Assembly (NCBI RefSeq): GCF_030372065.1
Contig: NZ_JAUDEA010000006.1
Coordinates: forward strand, 62,001 to 126,000
Length of the DNA: 64,000 bases
Direction of reading: 5' to 3'
Origin: Thermophilibacter provencensis
GTDB taxonomy: Bacteria; Actinomycetota; Coriobacteriia; Coriobacteriales; Atopobiaceae
Under the pieces are notes generated by a model. It was given only the letters and a program-made list of their open reading frames with translations, searched no databases and had not been told where the DNA came from. This document shows, in pieces, positions 1 to 7,163 of this stretch. The translations under genes were made by a program, and so were the position numbers. Positions within the stretch are counted from its first letter, which is position 1. Each line of letters begins with the position of its first letter.

Positions 1-1
1 C

Positions 2-235
2 CCCGCCATCTCCATGGTGGAGAGCGGCGGCGGCCGCGTCTGCTTTAGGCCCCACAACGCCTGGGGCTGGGGCAGCTCGAGCTGGGGCAGCTGGGAGGAG
101 GCCATCTACGCCCACGTTGCCGGCCTGGCCTCGGGATACGGCGGGCACCTCACCTACGCCGGCGCCCAGATGTACTGCCCGCCCAACGCGGACGCCTGGT
201 ACTCGAGCGTCCTCGCGTACATGGAGAGCATCTAG
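2..235 (+). CDS. Glucosaminidase-like peptidoglycan hydrolase, C-terminal fragment
   Basis: The reading frame is open from the window edge, so the start lies outside; about 78 C-terminal residues are visible. The stretch AISMVESGGGR, then FRPHNAWGWGSSSWGSWEEAI and the late YCPPNADAWY look like the end of lysozyme/glucosaminidase-type wall hydrolases, in which the first motif carries an active-site-proximal Glu and the NAWGWG motif lines the substrate groove. The protein is probably exported, but its N-terminus is not visible. A strong terminator follows 5 nt after the stop, so this is the last gene of its transcript. The family call rests on motif recall from a short fragment. Confidence 0.6.
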   Translation, partial: PAISMVESGGGRVCFRPHNAWGWGSSSWGSWEEAIYAHVAGLASGYGGHLTYAGAQMYCPPNADAWYSSVLAYMESI

Positions 236-240
236 GCCTT

Positions 241-268
241 GCCCCCACCGCCTGGTGGGGGCTTTTTT
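241..268 (+). terminator. Rho-independent terminator
   Basis: A 9-bp perfect stem (GCCCCCACC at 241-249 with GGTGGGGGC at 254-262) has a GCCT loop and is followed by six T. It lies just after the wall-hydrolase stop and is the clearest intrinsic terminator in the window. Confidence 0.93.
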
Positions 269-290
269 GGCGCCCGCCTTGCGCCGAGCG

Positions 291-1214
291 CTACGCCGTG
301 AGGTAGACCATTGCGATGATGAGGGCAAAGCCCACGATCTCAGCCATCGAGAAGGGCGTTGCCAGCCACACGACCGTGGCCACCGTGGCCGTCACCGGCT
401 CGATGGTGCCGAGCAGGCTCGCGCGCATGGAGCCGGCGTCCTTCACGCCCTGCAGGTAGAGCGCATAGGCGCCAAAGGTTCCCACCACGACGCAGAGCGC
501 GAGCACGCAGACGGCCACGCCGTCGAGCGCGGGCATGTGCTCCCACGGCCGGTAGACCACGGTGAGGATGAGGCCCGAGCAGAGAAACGCGAGGCCGTTC
601 ACCGTGAAGTTGCCCCAGCGCGCCATGGGAGCAGCGGGCAGGATCGAGAGACAGGCGGCTGCCGCGGCGCATGCAAGCCCCCAGAAGAGGCCCTCGGGCG
701 GGAGGCTCAGCTGCCCGGGGTTGCCTCCCGTTGCCACGAGATAGGTTCCCACGAGCGCCAGCGCCACGCCCAGCAGCTCGCGCCTGCGCGGGCGACGCGC
801 CATCTTGACGCACACGTAGACGAGCACGAGCACCATGCCCAGGCTCTGCATGATCGTTGCCGTGGCAGAGTTGGTCCAGTCGATGGCCTCGAGGTAGGCA
901 ACCTGGGAGAAGAGAATCGCGCCCAGGCTCACGCCCAGGATGGCGAGAAGGTCGCGCGGACTTCTCCACACGCCGGCGAGCTGCTCGCGCCCGCGCGCCG
1001 TCAGCGCCGCCGCGGCGAGGAAGAGCCAGCACGCGGAGAGCTCGCGCAGGCAGACGAGCCAGAGCGGGTCGATGGCATAGGCGTCCATGAGCCACTTTGA
1101 GACGGTGCCGTTGAGGCCCCAGAAGATGCCCCCGACGAGCGTGGCCACGATGCCGCGCCTCACGCGGCGCCGGCGCTCCAGGTCCTTCTCGGTAAGCTCG
1201 CTCTTCTTGGCCAC
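291..1214 (-). CDS. EamA/DMT-family transporter
   Basis: A 307-residue integral membrane protein with about ten hydrophobic segments in two similar halves, as in the drug/metabolite transporter superfamily (EamA, RhaT-like). The first helix contains GGIFWGLNGTVSKWLM and the second half ends in IEPVTATV followed by a helix, both typical of EamA repeats. The GTG at 1214 is chosen because GGGGGAGGG lies 5 nt upstream; a longer frame upstream runs through the repeat array and has no such site. The substrate cannot be read from sequence; relatives export amino acids, sugars or metabolites. It is transcribed away from the preP-like gene, with array A filling the divergent promoter gap. Confidence 0.85.
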   Translation of the reverse strand: MAKKSELTEKDLERRRRVRRGIVATLVGGIFWGLNGTVSKWLMDAYAIDPLWLVCLRELSACWLFLAAAALTARGREQLAGVWRSPRDLLAILGVSLGAILFSQVAYLEAIDWTNSATATIMQSLGMVLVLVYVCVKMARRPRRRELLGVALALVGTYLVATGGNPGQLSLPPEGLFWGLACAAAAACLSILPAAPMARWGNFTVNGLAFLCSGLILTVVYRPWEHMPALDGVAVCVLALCVVVGTFGAYALYLQGVKDAGSMRASLLGTIEPVTATVATVVWLATPFSMAEIVGFALIIAMVYLTA

Positions 1215-1281
1215 GCTTTCCCTCCCCCGTAGGATTTGCCCGCGATAGCCTACCACGCACCGCCCACGCGGGACACCAGAC

Positions 1282-1505
1282 GCCGAGAAAAGTCGTCCTC
1301 TGTACCATCCTCGCGAGGATGCACCGAGAAAAACCCGCCGCTGTACCAATGCCCGGAATCAGATGCCGAGAAATGCCGGCCTCTGTGACGCCGGCGACTC
1401 CACAGGAGGTACAGAGGGTCGGTTTTCTCGGCCCCACCTGGTACAGCAGCCGGGTTTTCTCGGCGCGCTTCCTCAAATCTGGTACAGCGGCCGGGTTTTC
1501 TCGGC
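1282..1505. repeat. 41-bp-period repeat array A
   Basis: Six 26-nt units. Three are in plus orientation (1282-1307, 1323-1348, 1365-1389), of the form GCCGAGAAAA, a variable centre, then CTGTACCA. Three are inverted (1408-1432, 1439-1464, 1480-1505), of the form TGGTACAG, centre, then TTTTCTCGGC. Start-to-start distances are 41 and 42 in the plus block and 31 and 41 in the minus block. The array fills the divergent intergenic region between the DMT gene and the M16 protease gene. Homologous arrays lie at 6498-6837 and 43512-43744. It encodes no supported protein. Confidence 0.9.
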
Positions 1506-1576
1506 ATCGTAGGACGACGGGGCGCCCCGGCCAATGCGCTATCCTCTTCTCGTGAAACCGCGTCTCTGGAGGACCC

Positions 1577-4507
1577 ATGACCAAGAAGAACCGCTTTGCC
1601 ACCCCCAATCCCGCCCTTGCCGTGGGCACCGCCCACGCGGGCTTCACCGTCACGCGCGTCGAGGCCGTCCGCGAGATCTCCGGCACCGCCTACCTCATGC
1701 GCCACGATGCCACGGGCGCGCGCATGCTGTGGCTTGCCTGCGCTGACACCAACCGCTCCTTCTCCATCGCGTTCAAGACGCCACCGGTGGACGACACGGG
1801 CGTCTTTCACATCCTCGAGCACTCGGTGCTGTGCGGCTCCGACCGCTACCCGGTGAAGGAGCCCTTTGTCAACCTGCTCAAGACGAGCATGCAGACCTTC
1901 CTCAACGCCATGACCTTCCCCGACAAGACCATGTACCCCGTGGCCTCCACCAATGTGGCCGACCTCGAGAACCTCATGGGCGTGTACCTTGACGCGGTCC
2001 TGCACCCGGCGATCTATCACCGCCCGCGCATCTTTGAGCAGGAGGGCTGGCACCTCGAGGCGGACGAGTCGGGCGCGCTCTCCTACAACGGCGTGGTCTT
2101 CAACGAGATGAAGGGCGCGCTCTCCGACCCTGAGGACCGCCTCTACCAGGAGGTCTGTCGCCAGCTCTTCCCCGACACCGCCTACGGGCACGAGTCCGGC
2201 GGCAACCCGCGCGCCATCCCGAGCCTCACCTACGAGGCCTTCCTCGACACCCATGCGCACCACTACGCGCTCGCCAACAGCTACACCATCCTCTACGGCG
2301 ACCTCAACATAGACCGCGAGCTCGCCCTCATCGACGAGCGCTTCCGCGAGGCCACCGCACACGAGGCCGGCGCCCCCAACCCGCTCGCCCTCCAGGCGCC
2401 CGTCCGCGCCCCGCGCGTCACGATCGAGATGGCAACGGCGCCGAGCAACTCGTCGATCGCCCTCTCCTACGTTCTGGGCACCGCGGCGGACCGCGCGCGC
2501 GTGCTCGCCGTGGACGTGCTGCTCGACGCCCTCTGCGGCTCCAACGAGGCCCCGCTCAAGCGCGCCGTTCTCGACGCGGGCATCGCTGACGACTTCTCGG
2601 CCATGCTCGTCGACGGGGTGCTCCAGCCCCAGGCGCTCCTGATGCTCCGCGGCCTCAGGCCGGGCGCGGGCGAGAAGTTCCGTTCACTCGTTGAGTCCAC
2701 CTGCGCCGAGCTCGCCGAGGGCGGCATCCCGCGCGACAAGCTCGAGGCGTCGCTCGCCCAGGCAGAGTTCAACCTGCGCGAGGGCGACTTCGGCGGCTAC
2801 CCGGACGGCATCGCGCTCTCCATAGCCGCCATGTCGAGCTGGCTCTACGACGACGAGCGCCCCCTCGACTACCTGCGCTACGAGGACGCGCTCGCCGAGC
2901 TCAAGCGCGGGCTTGACGACGGCCTCTTCGAGCGGCTGCTGCGCGAGCTCGTCTGCGAGAGCGCGCACAGCGCCGAGGTCGAGCTCGTCCCCTCCGAGAC
3001 GGGTGACGCCGCAGAGGAGGCGGCCGAGCTCGAGCGCCTGCGCGCGGGCATGAGCGAGAAGGACGTGGAGGCCGTTCGTGCGGAGGTAGCCGCGCTGCGC
3101 GCCGAGCAGGAGGCGCCGGACTCGCCCGAGGCCCTCGCCGCGCTGCCGCGCCTTGGCATCGCCGACGTGGAGCCGCCCGCGCCCGAGCCCGAGGCGCTCG
3201 AGGCGGAGGCGCCGCTGCCCTGCACGGCGCATGAGCTGGACACCCACGGCATCGCCTACGTCTACCACTACTTTGATCTGCGCCGCCTTGAGTTCTCGGA
3301 CCTCCCCTACGTGGGGCTCCTGAGCGACCTTCTGGGCAAGCTGGACACGGAGCTCCACCCCGCCTCCGACCTCGACACCCTCGTCGAGACCAACCTCGGC
3401 GGGCTCGACTTCTTCACGGAGACCTACGCGCGCGACGAGGACCTCGCCTATGCCGCGCCCGCGCTCGTCGTTGGCGCCTCGGCCCTCAGCGAGAAGGTCG
3501 ACGCGCTCGCCACGCTGCCCGCCGAGGTGTGGGGCAAGACCCGCTTCGACGACCTCGCCCGCATGCGCGACATCCTCACGCAGCGCAGGGTCGCCCTCGA
3601 GCAGTACTTTGTGAGCTCGGGTCACACGGCCGCCGCGGCGCGCGCCAACGCGTACTTCTCGTCCGCCGCCGTGGCCTCGAGCGCGATGGCGGGGCTCGAG
3701 TACTATCTCTTCCTGCGCGATCTTCTCGGCAACTGGGAGGAGCGCTCGACCGAGCTGCCCGCGCGCCTCTCCGAGCTTGCGGCGCGCGTCTTCACGGCCG
3801 ACGATGTGCTGGTGAGCTTCACCGGCTCCCCGGATGACCGCGAGCGCTTCTGGGCCGCGGGCGGCACGCTCGCTCTACCCGTCACCGGGGGCGCCGAGCA
3901 CCGCCTCTCGGTCCCCACGCCCAGCCCGAGAAACGAGGCCTTCGTCATCCCCTCGGACGTGTGCTACGTCGTGCGCGCCAGCGGCCGCAGCGGGCGTGAC
4001 GCGGGCACCATCGGGTGCTGGCAGGTCGCCACGCGCCCGCTCTCCTATGACTATCTGTGGAACGAGGTGCGCGTGAAGGGTGGCGCCTATGGCTGCGGCT
4101 TCAGGCGCACGAGCGAGCGGCTGAGCGCGTTCTGGAGCTTCCGCGACCCCTCCATTGACGCCACGCTCGCGCGCTACGACGGCGCCGCCGCGTGGCTGGC
4201 AGCGTGGGACGGCACGGACGAGGAGCTCGAGGGCTACGTCGTGGCCACCGTGGCCTCCCACGACGCGCCCGTCAAGCCCCGCCAGATGGCGCGGCGCCAG
4301 GACGTTGCGCGCTTTGGCGGCAAGGAGCCCGGCTGGCGCGACGTCGTTCGCGCCGAGGAGCTGGCCGCCACGGCCGATAACGTGCGCGCGCTCGCGACGG
4401 TTCTCGCCGACGAGAGCGTCCCGCGCGGCATCTGCGTCTTTGGCGGGCGCGACGCCATCGAGGCGAGCACCGTGCCCTTTGACGCGGTGGTCGAGCTCGT
4501 GCGCTAG
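1577..4507 (+). CDS. PreP-like M16C metallopeptidase (insulinase family)
   Basis: A 976-residue protein of the size of M16C presequence proteases. The inverted zinc motif HxxEH is seen as HILEH at about residues 78-82, followed by SVLCGSDRYPVKEPF, a hallmark of PreP/Cym1-type enzymes. The distal Glu ligand region NGVVFNEMKGA lies about 95 residues later. The C-terminal half carries the second M16 pair, including the R/Y region around WNEVRVKGGAYG. These enzymes enclose and cut unstructured peptides, so a role in intracellular peptide turnover is likely. No signal peptide is seen. GGAGG sits 5 nt before the ATG. The gene ends at an 18-bp palindrome before a convergent gene. Confidence 0.93.
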   Translation: MTKKNRFATPNPALAVGTAHAGFTVTRVEAVREISGTAYLMRHDATGARMLWLACADTNRSFSIAFKTPPVDDTGVFHILEHSVLCGSDRYPVKEPFVNLLKTSMQTFLNAMTFPDKTMYPVASTNVADLENLMGVYLDAVLHPAIYHRPRIFEQEGWHLEADESGALSYNGVVFNEMKGALSDPEDRLYQEVCRQLFPDTAYGHESGGNPRAIPSLTYEAFLDTHAHHYALANSYTILYGDLNIDRELALIDERFREATAHEAGAPNPLALQAPVRAPRVTIEMATAPSNSSIALSYVLGTAADRARVLAVDVLLDALCGSNEAPLKRAVLDAGIADDFSAMLVDGVLQPQALLMLRGLRPGAGEKFRSLVESTCAELAEGGIPRDKLEASLAQAEFNLREGDFGGYPDGIALSIAAMSSWLYDDERPLDYLRYEDALAELKRGLDDGLFERLLRELVCESAHSAEVELVPSETGDAAEEAAELERLRAGMSEKDVEAVRAEVAALRAEQEAPDSPEALAALPRLGIADVEPPAPEPEALEAEAPLPCTAHELDTHGIAYVYHYFDLRRLEFSDLPYVGLLSDLLGKLDTELHPASDLDTLVETNLGGLDFFTETYARDEDLAYAAPALVVGASALSEKVDALATLPAEVWGKTRFDDLARMRDILTQRRVALEQYFVSSGHTAAAARANAYFSSAAVASSAMAGLEYYLFLRDLLGNWEERSTELPARLSELAARVFTADDVLVSFTGSPDDRERFWAAGGTLALPVTGGAEHRLSVPTPSPRNEAFVIPSDVCYVVRASGRSGRDAGTIGCWQVATRPLSYDYLWNEVRVKGGAYGCGFRRTSERLSAFWSFRDPSIDATLARYDGAAAWLAAWDGTDEELEGYVVATVASHDAPVKPRQMARRQDVARFGGKEPGWRDVVRAEELAATADNVRALATVLADESVPRGICVFGGRDAIEASTVPFDAVVELVR

Positions 4508-4519
4508 ACCTGCCCATGC

Positions 4520-4558
4520 CCCGTGTCCACCTTGTACTGGGTACAAGGTGGACACGGG
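4520..4558. terminator. Palindrome between convergent genes
   Basis: 18-bp perfect arms (4520-4537 and 4541-4558) with a 3-nt loop lie between the convergent M16 and nitroreductase genes. There is no T-run on either side, so it is a probable bidirectional terminator or a repeat. Its core TGTCCACCTTGTAC resembles the palindrome at 5186-5216. Confidence 0.6.
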
Positions 4559-4565
4559 ATGCGCG

Positions 4566-5144
4566 CTAGACGAGAAGATCCTCGAGCCGCAGCTTGGGCA
4601 CGCAGTGGGTCCCGTCCGGCTCGCGCCAGTACGTGAGGCCGTGCTCGGTGTCCGGCCCCTCGAGGACCACCCGCTCGCCGTGGCCGCCTATAGCGAGCAC
4701 GAGCGCGGGCACCAGACCGTCGGGAAGGTCGAGCTCGTCGGCAAGGCCGGCATCAAAGCTGCGCAGCATGCAGCACCCCAGCCCGCGCGCCGCGGCGGCA
4801 AGTGCCATCGTCTGGGCGGCAATGCCCACGTCGATGAGGCGGATCGCGTTTCCCTTAAGGCCCTCCGGCACGCAGATCACCACGTAGCCGTGCGGGCGCT
4901 CGCCCTCGGCGGGACCGTCCCAGTCCTTGTAGAGGGCGGCCCAGCGCAGGTGAGGGAAGACCGCGTCGCACGCGTCCTTCTCGCCCACCACGCGAAAGCG
5001 CAGCACCTGCATGTTGTTGCCGCAGGGGGCAAGCCGCGCCGCGTCAACGAGGCCGGTGAGGACCGTCGAGCCCACGCGCTGGTCGCTGAAGCGACGATAC
5101 GTCCTGGAGGACGCCACCAGATCCTGGAACTCAAGAGCGTTCAT
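4566..5144 (-). CDS. Nitroreductase-family flavoprotein
   Basis: 192 residues, the normal size for FMN-dependent nitroreductases. The N-terminal SSRTYRRFSDQ followed by APCGNNMQVLRF is the FMN phosphate-binding region of the family, and GIAAQTMALAAAARGLGCCML is the helix usually matching the second FMN-contact motif. The reaction is probably NAD(P)H-dependent reduction of an unknown substrate. The ATG at 5144 follows AGGGGAG at good spacing; the longer upstream frame runs into a palindrome. The gene is co-oriented with and 76 nt downstream of the aminotransferase gene, so the two could share a transcript, but a palindrome lies between them. Confidence 0.88.
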   Translation of the reverse strand: MNALEFQDLVASSRTYRRFSDQRVGSTVLTGLVDAARLAPCGNNMQVLRFRVVGEKDACDAVFPHLRWAALYKDWDGPAEGERPHGYVVICVPEGLKGNAIRLIDVGIAAQTMALAAAARGLGCCMLRSFDAGLADELDLPDGLVPALVLAIGGHGERVVLEGPDTEHGLTYWREPDGTHCVPKLRLEDLLV

Positions 5145-5185
5145 GAGTCTCCCCTTCTCCACGTGTCCAGAGCGAACCCGGCACA

Positions 5186-5216
5186 TGTCCAAAATGTACC
5201 CGGTACAAAGTGGACA
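5186..5216. repeat. Short palindrome between aminotransferase and nitroreductase genes
   Basis: TGTCCA and TGTACC on the left pair with GGTACA and TGGACA on the right around a short loop, with a 3-bp mismatch in the middle of each arm. It shares the TGTCCA/TTGTAC core with the palindrome at 4520-4558, so the nitroreductase gene is bracketed by two related palindromes. Confidence 0.55.
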
Positions 5217-5220
5217 CAGA

Positions 5221-6381
5221 CTAGATGCCCGCGGCGCCGATGGCCGCAACGACCTCGCGCAGCTGCTCGGGCGGCATGACGAGCGCCATGCGCACGTAGC
5301 CCTCCCCCGACGGGCCAAAGCTCGACCCTGGCGTCACGATCACGCCCGCACGCTCCATGAGCTCGAGCACAAAGGCCGCCGAGTCCGTGCGCCCACCGGG
5401 AAGCTTGGCCCATACGAACATGGAGCCGTGCGCGTTGGGGCGCTCCCAGCCTATCGACTCCAGACCATCGCAGAGGGCGTCACGGCGCCCCTGGTAGAGC
5501 AGGCGCTGGCGCTCCACCTGGTCGCGCGGGCCGGTGAGCGCTGCGATGGCGGCGTCCTGCTCGGGGTAGAACATGCCAAAGTCGATCTGGCTGCGGAGCT
5601 TGCGCGCGGCAGCCACCACGTCCGGGCGGCCCACCAGGAAGGACAGGCGCGCGCCGGTGACGTTGAAGGACTTTGAGAGCGAGAGGAACTCCACGCCCAC
5701 GTCAAGCGCCCCGGGGTACGAGAGGAACGAGCCGCCCGCGGGGCCGTCGAAGACGATGTCGGAGTACGCGTTGTCATGGATGACGATGAGGTCGTGCTCG
5801 CGCGCGAAGGCGATGACCTCCTCGTAGACCTCCGGCGTTCCCACCGAGCCCACGGGGTTTGCCGGCAGGGAGACGATGAGGTACTTGGCCGCGTCCGCCA
5901 CCTCGGCGGACACGTCAGCCAGGTGCGGCAGGAAGTCGTGCTCGGCGGTGAGCCGGTAGTAGTGCGGGCGGGCGCCGGCGAGCAGCGTCGCGTTCTGAAA
6001 GACCGGGTAGCACGGGTCGGGCACGAGGGCCACGTCACCCGCGTCCACGAGCGCGGAACACACGTGGACGAGGCCCTCCTGCGTTCCGCGGCAACTCATG
6101 ACCATGTCCGGCGTGATGCCCTCCACGCCATAGCGCTCGGCGTAGTAAGCGCAGACGGCGGCGAGCAGCTCGTCCTTATCGTGAAGCGAGTACCTCCAGT
6201 TGACCGGGTCCGCGGCACTCGCTCGCAGGGCCTCGACCACGTGCGGGGCGGGCTCGAAGTCCGGCGTGCCCACGGAGAGGTCGTACACCCGCCTGCCCGC
6301 CGCCTCAAGCTCGCGCCGGCGCGCGTTGAGCGCGGCAAACACCTCGTCGCCAAAGAGGTCGAGTCGCTTAGAGAACTCCAC
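5221..6381 (-). CDS. PLP-dependent class I/II aminotransferase (LL-DAP/aspartate aminotransferase-like)
   Basis: 386 residues, fold-type I. Visible motifs are DLSVGTPDFEPAPHV near the N-terminus, SLPANPVGSVG (the NP substrate/PLP motif), HDNAYSDIVFDG (PLP pyridine-binding Asp and Tyr) and SLSKSFNVTGARLSF with the Schiff-base Lys. Family members transfer amino groups between amino acids and 2-oxoacids; the overall look is closest to the group containing LL-diaminopimelate, MfnC-like and aspartate aminotransferases, and substrate cannot be fixed. The start is GTG at 6381, preceded by AAAGGAG at 6-7 nt spacing. The upstream region holds repeat array B. Confidence 0.85.
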   Translation of the reverse strand: MEFSKRLDLFGDEVFAALNARRRELEAAGRRVYDLSVGTPDFEPAPHVVEALRASAADPVNWRYSLHDKDELLAAVCAYYAERYGVEGITPDMVMSCRGTQEGLVHVCSALVDAGDVALVPDPCYPVFQNATLLAGARPHYYRLTAEHDFLPHLADVSAEVADAAKYLIVSLPANPVGSVGTPEVYEEVIAFAREHDLIVIHDNAYSDIVFDGPAGGSFLSYPGALDVGVEFLSLSKSFNVTGARLSFLVGRPDVVAAARKLRSQIDFGMFYPEQDAAIAALTGPRDQVERQRLLYQGRRDALCDGLESIGWERPNAHGSMFVWAKLPGGRTDSAAFVLELMERAGVIVTPGSSFGPSGEGYVRMALVMPPEQLREVVAAIGAAGI

Positions 6382-6497
6382 GTTCGCTCCTTTCAAGCGG
6401 TTTTGGTACCCACTGTAGCGCTCGCAGCGCCGCAGGCGCCGAGCTGTGCCCATGTGGAAACCTTGGGCGCGCGCCTGTCGCCGCGCGATGCCGACGT

Positions 6498-6837
6498 GCC
6501 GAGAAAACCCAGGGGCTGTACCACTTTCCCAACAAGGCGCCGAGAAAACCGACGGTCTGTACCACCGTCTCAAAGTGATGCCGAGAAAAGACAGCGAGTG
6601 TACACGCCCCATGCCGCCCCTGCCGAGAAAGTCCGCCCTCTGTACCAGTCAACGTGCCTGCCCGCCGAGAAATGCGAAGGCGTGTACCAACCGCGCCCGC
6701 ACTTCTCGCCCGCCGCTGGTACAGAGGGCCGCTTCTCTCGGCATCATTTGCTAAAACTGGTACAGCGGCCGGGTTTTCTCGGCGCGTGAGCGGGAGGGGC
6801 GGCCCCTGCCGAGGCACAGCGGGCGGGTTTTCTCGGC
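6498..6837. repeat. 41-bp-period repeat array B
   Basis: Eight 26-nt units. Five are plus (starts 6498, 6539, 6580, 6622, 6664; spacing 41, 41, 42, 42) and three are inverted (6717, 6758, 6812; first spacing 41). Ends are conserved (GCCGAGAAA and CTGTACCA), centres vary, and the roughly 15-nt spacers are unrelated. The array lies in the 782-bp gap between the divergent aminotransferase and nrdD genes. The rest of that gap to 7017 is AT-richer and holds nothing recognised beyond the NrdR-box candidates. Confidence 0.9.
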
Positions 6838-7017
6838 GCTGCAGGAAGCTCTTCTCGCCACAATGGCGGGGGCATTTTTCCGGAGCCTCAACCATCCGCC
6901 GAAACCCCCACGCCACCCACACATTCGTCAACGGGCAATTGAGAAAAAGCTATTATCCCGACGCTTTGAAACTACCTGCGCCGATATGGCTTATCAACAC
7001 GCATTTCACCACGTTAT

Positions 7018-7065
7018 CAACAATATCTAGTGTATTTTGTCACCACAAACCACAACCAGTTGTGC
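7018..7065 (+). promoter_or_regulatory. Putative NrdR box pair upstream of nrdD
   Basis: Two 16-mers, CAACAATATCTAGTGT (7018-7033) and CCACAACCAGTTGTGC (7050-7065), fit the NrdR consensus acaCwAtATaTwGtgt at the key C-w-A and T-w-G positions. They start 32 bp apart, about three helical turns, which is the normal arrangement for this repressor. They lie 100-145 bp before the nrdD start. NrdR represses ribonucleotide reductase genes in most bacteria; its gene is not in this window. Confidence 0.7.
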
Positions 7066-7163
7066 CATAGTTATTCTTGCGCACAAGCGGGCGCATCCAG
7101 ATGACAAACACGGGCGGGCACGTGGGCAAACGTGCCTTTTGGCGGAAAAGGGGTCGGACACAC

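Noticed and set aside
6498-6837. CRISPR-like array
   Set aside because: Units are 26 nt with about 15-nt spacers, occur in both orientations within one array, and their centres vary; no cas gene is near.
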